A DNA stretch of 64,000 nucleotides, taken from Hyperoodon ampullatus (taxonomy: Eukaryota; Chordata; Mammalia; Artiodactyla; Ziphiidae). The notes under the pieces are model-generated. The model was not told the DNA's origin. It made no database searches and saw only the letters and a program-made list of their open reading frames with translations. Shown in pieces: positions 60,571 to 64,000 of this stretch. The DNA lies in NCBI GenBank assembly GCA_949752795.1, contig OX457058.1, positions 36,396,587 to 36,460,586 of the forward strand. Reading direction: 5' to 3'. Numbering within the stretch: position 1 is the first letter of the stretch; every line of letters begins with the position of its first letter. The position numbers and the translations under genes are program-made.

Positions 60571-60955
60571 AGGTGTTACAGACTGAATTGTGTGCCCCCT
60601 AAATTCATATGTTAAAGCCCTAATCCCCAATGTGACAGTATTTGGAGATGGGGCCTTTGGGATGTAAGTAGGATTAAAAGAAGTCAGGAGGGTGGTGCTC
60701 CCATGATGGGTGGGATTATTGCCTTTATAAAAAGAAACACCAGAGAGCTGCTGTCTCTCTTTGCCATATAAAAGGACATGGTGAGAGGGTGGCCTTCTGT
60801 AAGCCAGGAAGAGAGACCTCACCAGAAACCGACCATGCTGGCACCCTAATCTTGGACTTCCAGCCTCCAAAACTGTGACAAAATAAATTTCTGTTGTTTA
60901 AGCTGCCCAGTCTGTGGTACTTTGTTATGGTGGCCCAAGCCAAGTAATAAAGTAG
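60571..60955 (+). mobile_element. MLT1-type LTR (ERVL-MaLR)
   Basis: Solo LTR: tgttacagactgaattgtgtg, ccccaatgtgacagtatttgg, gatggggcctttgggatg, gacttccagcctccaaaactg, ataaatttctgttgtttaagc. Non-coding relic. Confidence 0.88.
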
Positions 60956-62504
60956 GTACTCAATATATATCCCTTGATTGAATAAATAAACAATACATAA
61001 ACCCGGAGTGGACAAACCACTTACACAGGATTAATTCTTTGCAAGGATCCCTCTTTGCTTCAACCCCCTTTGATTTCTAGTCTTTGACAAAAACCTTAGA
61101 CCTTCACAGGCCAGCGAGACAAAATCAATGGCAGTTTGGGTTCTTAGGGTCTGTTTCTTAGCACAGGAGTGGCAAATAGTATGCCAACTAGAAAAGGCAC
61201 CTAGAATTACTTGGAGGTGGGTTCATCCAGCACTGAGCTGATATGGATTCTGAAGCCCCTTCTGGATTCAGTGCAAGGAGTCCTGTGATTGATTAGCAAT
61301 ACCTGTCATGGTTGTGGGTAGGGTGAGTGGAGGCATCTGGGCCAATCCTGACTCAGAAGCTGCTGCTTAGGATGCATTTAAGCACAGGCACCTGGTACTA
61401 GCATCAGTGCCTCTCCTCTAAACAGTTTATTTTTGCAGTCCCACCCTCAAGGGGCTCCCAGCTTCTGCAGGTGCAAGAAGAGGAAGAAGGAGCATGGTGG
61501 GTGCAGGAGAGGATGAGTCTGCTGCTCGAGACCAAGGAGACCTTAATTCTGTGCCTGTCCCCTGGATCAGAACAGCTCTTGAGCTGAAAGCAATCTGTAC
61601 ATGTATAGCATGGCATGCAGGCTGGTGCCTCTGAGAGAAGTTGCAATTCAATTCTGTAAACATTTATTTAACACCTTTCACAGGCCCAACATCATGCTGA
61701 GTACCATGAGAGAAAACAGAAGCACTCTGAGTCCTGTCTCCAAGGGGCTTACAGTCTTCCTGGGAATGAGACTGGCCAGGTGATGAGTGTGCAGGTGGTC
61801 CAGGGAAGGAGGGCAAGGTGAGTCTTTAGGTGGCTCCATGCCCTAACAGAGAGGCAGGGCAGGGGCTGGCACCCGATACTAGGAGAGAGTTGTGCAGTCC
61901 ACATCAGGACGGTGTCCTGTGACAGCTCAGGGGGAGTTGGGGCAGGGATAGGAGCTGAGTAGGGGGCTGCAGGGAGCAAGGCAAGAGCCTAGCCATGGGG
62001 TATGGGAGTCAGGCCAAGACTCTGCTGTGCAGAGCTAAGGGCAAGGACTCGGGCCCTAAGGAAGGGACCCAGGGCTAGCCTGTGGGGGTCACAAGGAGCA
62101 AGACCAGTGCCCAGTAGAGCCCAAATCCTTGACCGAGCATGGTAACTGCTGACCAGGCTCCATATTCCCTCTGCCTCAGGCCCCAGATGGGAAGCCTGAT
62201 CCAACAGAGGTGGGTGAGGGAACAGGGGCCCTGTGACCTCAGGGACAGGTGCACTGTAGTTCACCGCAGCCAAAGCTGCTGGGGAAATGAGGATAGAGGT
62301 GGGAGGAGCATAGGGCAGGATGTGCTGGGTGACAGGAACTCCAGAAACAAAGGCTTACAGGCAGGGAAAACACATCAGATGCCTGACCTACTGGAGCAGA
62401 GGGATTGGGCTGGGGAGAAAAGGCAAGCAGAGGGGGTAAGAGCAAGTCACACAACCCAGCTCCTTGAACGTTAGCAGCCTAGCAGAGAGATGAAACACCA
62501 CAGC
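60956..62504. other. unassigned intergenic sequence
   Basis: 61645-61790 (aacatttatttaacaccttt ... ggggcttacagtcttcctgg) resembles an L2-type ancient LINE end. No exon is supported. Confidence 0.45.
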
Positions 62505-62730
62505 TTGTGGAACTGGATGGCGGGGATTCAAGTCCTGCCTCTTCCTCTTCCCAGCTGTGCCACTTTAGGCAAGTTACTTAACCTCTCTGGGACTCTGATT
62601 CCTCAACTAGGGATAATAATAGTATCTGACTCACAGGGTTGTTGTAGGGACTGAGTTACAAAGTATGAAGCACTGAGAACAGTGCACTGACACACAGTGC
62701 TCTGTTACATTTGCAAGTGTCACAGTTATG
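62505..62730 (+). repeat. MIR element
   Basis: Plus MIR landmarks: gattcaagtcctgcctcttcc, ggcaagttacttaacctctctgg, ggataataatagtatctgac, tcacagggttgttgtaggg. Confidence 0.85.
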
Positions 62731-63504
62731 TAGAGTAAAGCAGTCTGAACATTAACCAATATTTCCCAAATTGTTTTCCATGGAATCTTCAACTAAGACA
62801 TGTTTCTATCAAAAAGATTCTTATAGCCAAATTTGGAAAATGTCTCCTATTATACCCACATCAAACTTATGAGTCCACAGTAAACAAACAACAAACAAAC
62901 AAAAAAACCCCTAACTTTCTTTAGCTTAGTGTTTCCCAAACGCAGTGGATCATGGAAACTTCTGCATACCTTGTGGGACAGTGTTCCACAGGACTCCAGT
63001 GTGGGAAGTGCTCTGGAGGAAGGCAGTGGGGAGTCTCTGAACGTAGAGGAAGGGGTCTCCAGGAGAAGCTGCCTGGCAGGGGCTAAACCACAGCAAGATT
63101 CCAGCGCCTAGAGAGGAGGGGGAAGGAATCAGCTGAAATGCCAGGGCTCAGGGCCCTGGAGCAGAAGGGAAGGGTGAATGGGGGAGACCCAGGGCAGGGG
63201 GTATAGGGAAGAGCAGGGAGCTGTTTGGATATAGAGAGGAGAGAAGAGGCAGAGGTGGCCCTGAGAATTCATACTTGGGGAGGCAGGAAATGGCAGATCA
63301 GAAAGGTGGTGACGAGTGGGGCATCCCTCATTTACTTATGCACCCACTCTGCCCACTCACCCTGTCACCCTTCCCAATTTATGACTGAGGTGGGTCTAAG
63401 CCCTGCGGCTTCCCCAAGGGGGTGGGCCTGGAGAGAGAGCGATGGGGACAGCTGCTTCCTGGGGAAGAAGAGCCTCCAGAAGGCACAGAGATGTTCTGTC
63501 CCCG
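62731..63504. other. 3' flank of the SLC28A1 remnant
   Basis: Would contain the old 3' UTR of SLC28A1 (minus strand). I see no clear poly-A signal on the minus strand here. Confidence 0.4.
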
Positions 63505-63577
63505 CTATGCACAGATCGTGTGATTATAAAATCAACAGCAGTTGTCCAGGGCCTCTAGGGTGAACTCCGGGTCGGTG
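63505..63577 (-). pseudogene. SLC28A1: SLC28A1 terminal coding exon: lost splice acceptor and in-frame TGA
   Basis: The minus strand encodes TDPEFTLEALDNCC, stop, FYNHTICA, stop. Human CNT1 ends VNPEFSPEALDNCCRFYNHTICAQ, so the match is clear. Codon TGA (63532-63534) replaces the Arg codon after Cys-Cys, consistent with a CGA to TGA change, and the final Gln codon is now TAG (63505-63507). The bases before the exon read TTCTTTTTGG where an AG acceptor is expected, so the acceptor is probably mutated to GG. The nearest upstream AG, in CTGCAG, would enter the wrong frame. The distance to the previous exon is 274 bases. Together with the frameshift upstream this supports inactivation of the gene's 3' end; whether upstream exons are intact lies outside the window. 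Confidence 0.85.
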
Positions 63578-63851
63578 CCAAAAAGAAGCAAAGGCTGCAG
63601 TCTGAGCTCTAGGCCTGGCTCTGCTGGCCACGAAAGGCTGTGCAACTTTGGGGAAGTTGCTCTGTGTCTCTGGTCCAAACTTCATCTCTAAGTTTGGTCC
63701 TCAAGCCCCACTTCCTCCTCCCTTGGTCACATCAGCCACAGCCATGACATTTCTATCCCTTGCCCTGGTGCCAAAGGCCTCCGCCGGGAAATCGGGCCTC
63801 CTGCACCCCATCACTGTCAGGGTCCCTCCGCCCCACGGCCCAGGTTCTCAC
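63578..63851 (-). other. SLC28A1: last intron of SLC28A1, with a MIR-like insert
   Basis: The intron begins with a good GTGAG donor at its upper end. Its lower end lacks an AG at the expected place. About 63600-63700 resembles a plus-strand MIR (gtgcaactttggggaagttg, the 'tgacc-ttgggcaagtta' core). No other coding sequence is seen. Confidence 0.6.
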
Positions 63852-63962
63852 CTCTGGAAGGCCTGGCGGCAGCACTGGTACACCCCAAAACTGCTGCTGC
63901 CGAGGGTCGTGTTCAGGAGGGACACACAGTCGACCTCAGCCCCCTGGGCATGTAGAGGATCC
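63852..63962 (-). pseudogene. SLC28A1: SLC28A1 penultimate coding exon with a 1-base frameshift
   Basis: On the minus strand a CTGCACAG acceptor is followed by codons for ILYMPRG; then, in a different frame, come AEVDCVSLLNTTL and VYQCCRQAFQ, ending at an intact AG|GTGAG donor. This matches the C-terminal part of human CNT1, the sodium-coupled pyrimidine-nucleoside transporter of kidney and gut epithelium. The exon is 111 bases where 112 are needed. The run after ATGCCCA has five Gs, while encoding Arg-Gly-Ala needs one more base. Reading on from ILYMPRG gives LRSTVCPS and then TGA (about 63920), removing roughly the last 55 residues. Splice sites and both sides of the lesion are well preserved, so the loss looks recent. 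An assembly or homopolymer read error at this one site cannot be excluded alone, but the next exon is also broken. Confidence 0.85.
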
Positions 63963-64000
63963 CTGTGCAGGGAAAGCAGCTGGTGGGCAGGGCCCAGCCC

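Overview
This is a piece of a mammalian nuclear genome, almost certainly from a cetacean. The window holds more than 20 copies of tRNA-Glu-derived CHR-type SINEs. They include a roughly 200-bp class with a head like 'cttccctggtggcgcagtgg' and a poly-A tail, and a longer class of about 300-360 bp ending in (AAAT)n; this mix is typical of whales and dolphins (a hippo is not formally excluded). Older mammalian repeats (MIR, ancient L1, MLT1 LTRs, a Tigger-type MITE) lie beneath them. There are no prokaryotic-style genes, operons or CRISPR arrays.

Two protein-coding loci are recognisable, both on the minus strand, and they match the human 15q25 gene order SLC28A1 - PDE8A. (1) The first coding exon of PDE8A (26721-26933, 71 codons, ending in a GT donor) sits in a strong CpG island (about 26.4-27.9 kb). 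Everything from 26720 down to base 1 is the start of PDE8A intron 1: a repeat-poor first 2.5 kb, then L1- and SINE-rich sequence. (2) At the right edge are the last two coding exons of SLC28A1 (concentrative nucleoside transporter CNT1), at 63852-63962 and 63505-63577. Both look broken: a 1-base deletion shifts the frame in the first, and the second has lost its AG acceptor and carries an in-frame TGA. I therefore annotate SLC28A1 as a pseudogene in this genome. About 36 kb of intergenic DNA separates the two loci.

Other structure: a direct duplication of about 1.75 kb (1-1752 and 40349-42340) brackets the PDE8A first exon and promoter at an offset of 40,348 bp. The two copies differ by about 6% over most of their length, but a central tract of about 650 bp is nearly identical, which suggests gene conversion. 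One copy gained an extra SINE after the duplication. The intergenic part also holds a 25-bp minisatellite (39871-40014), a polypyrimidine tract of about 230 bp (51831-52062), nested SINE-in-SINE and SINE-in-L1 insertions with clear target-site duplications, two MLT1 LTRs and one unassigned 110-codon ORF. Most other long ORFs in the window are translations of SINEs or GC-rich DNA and are not genes.
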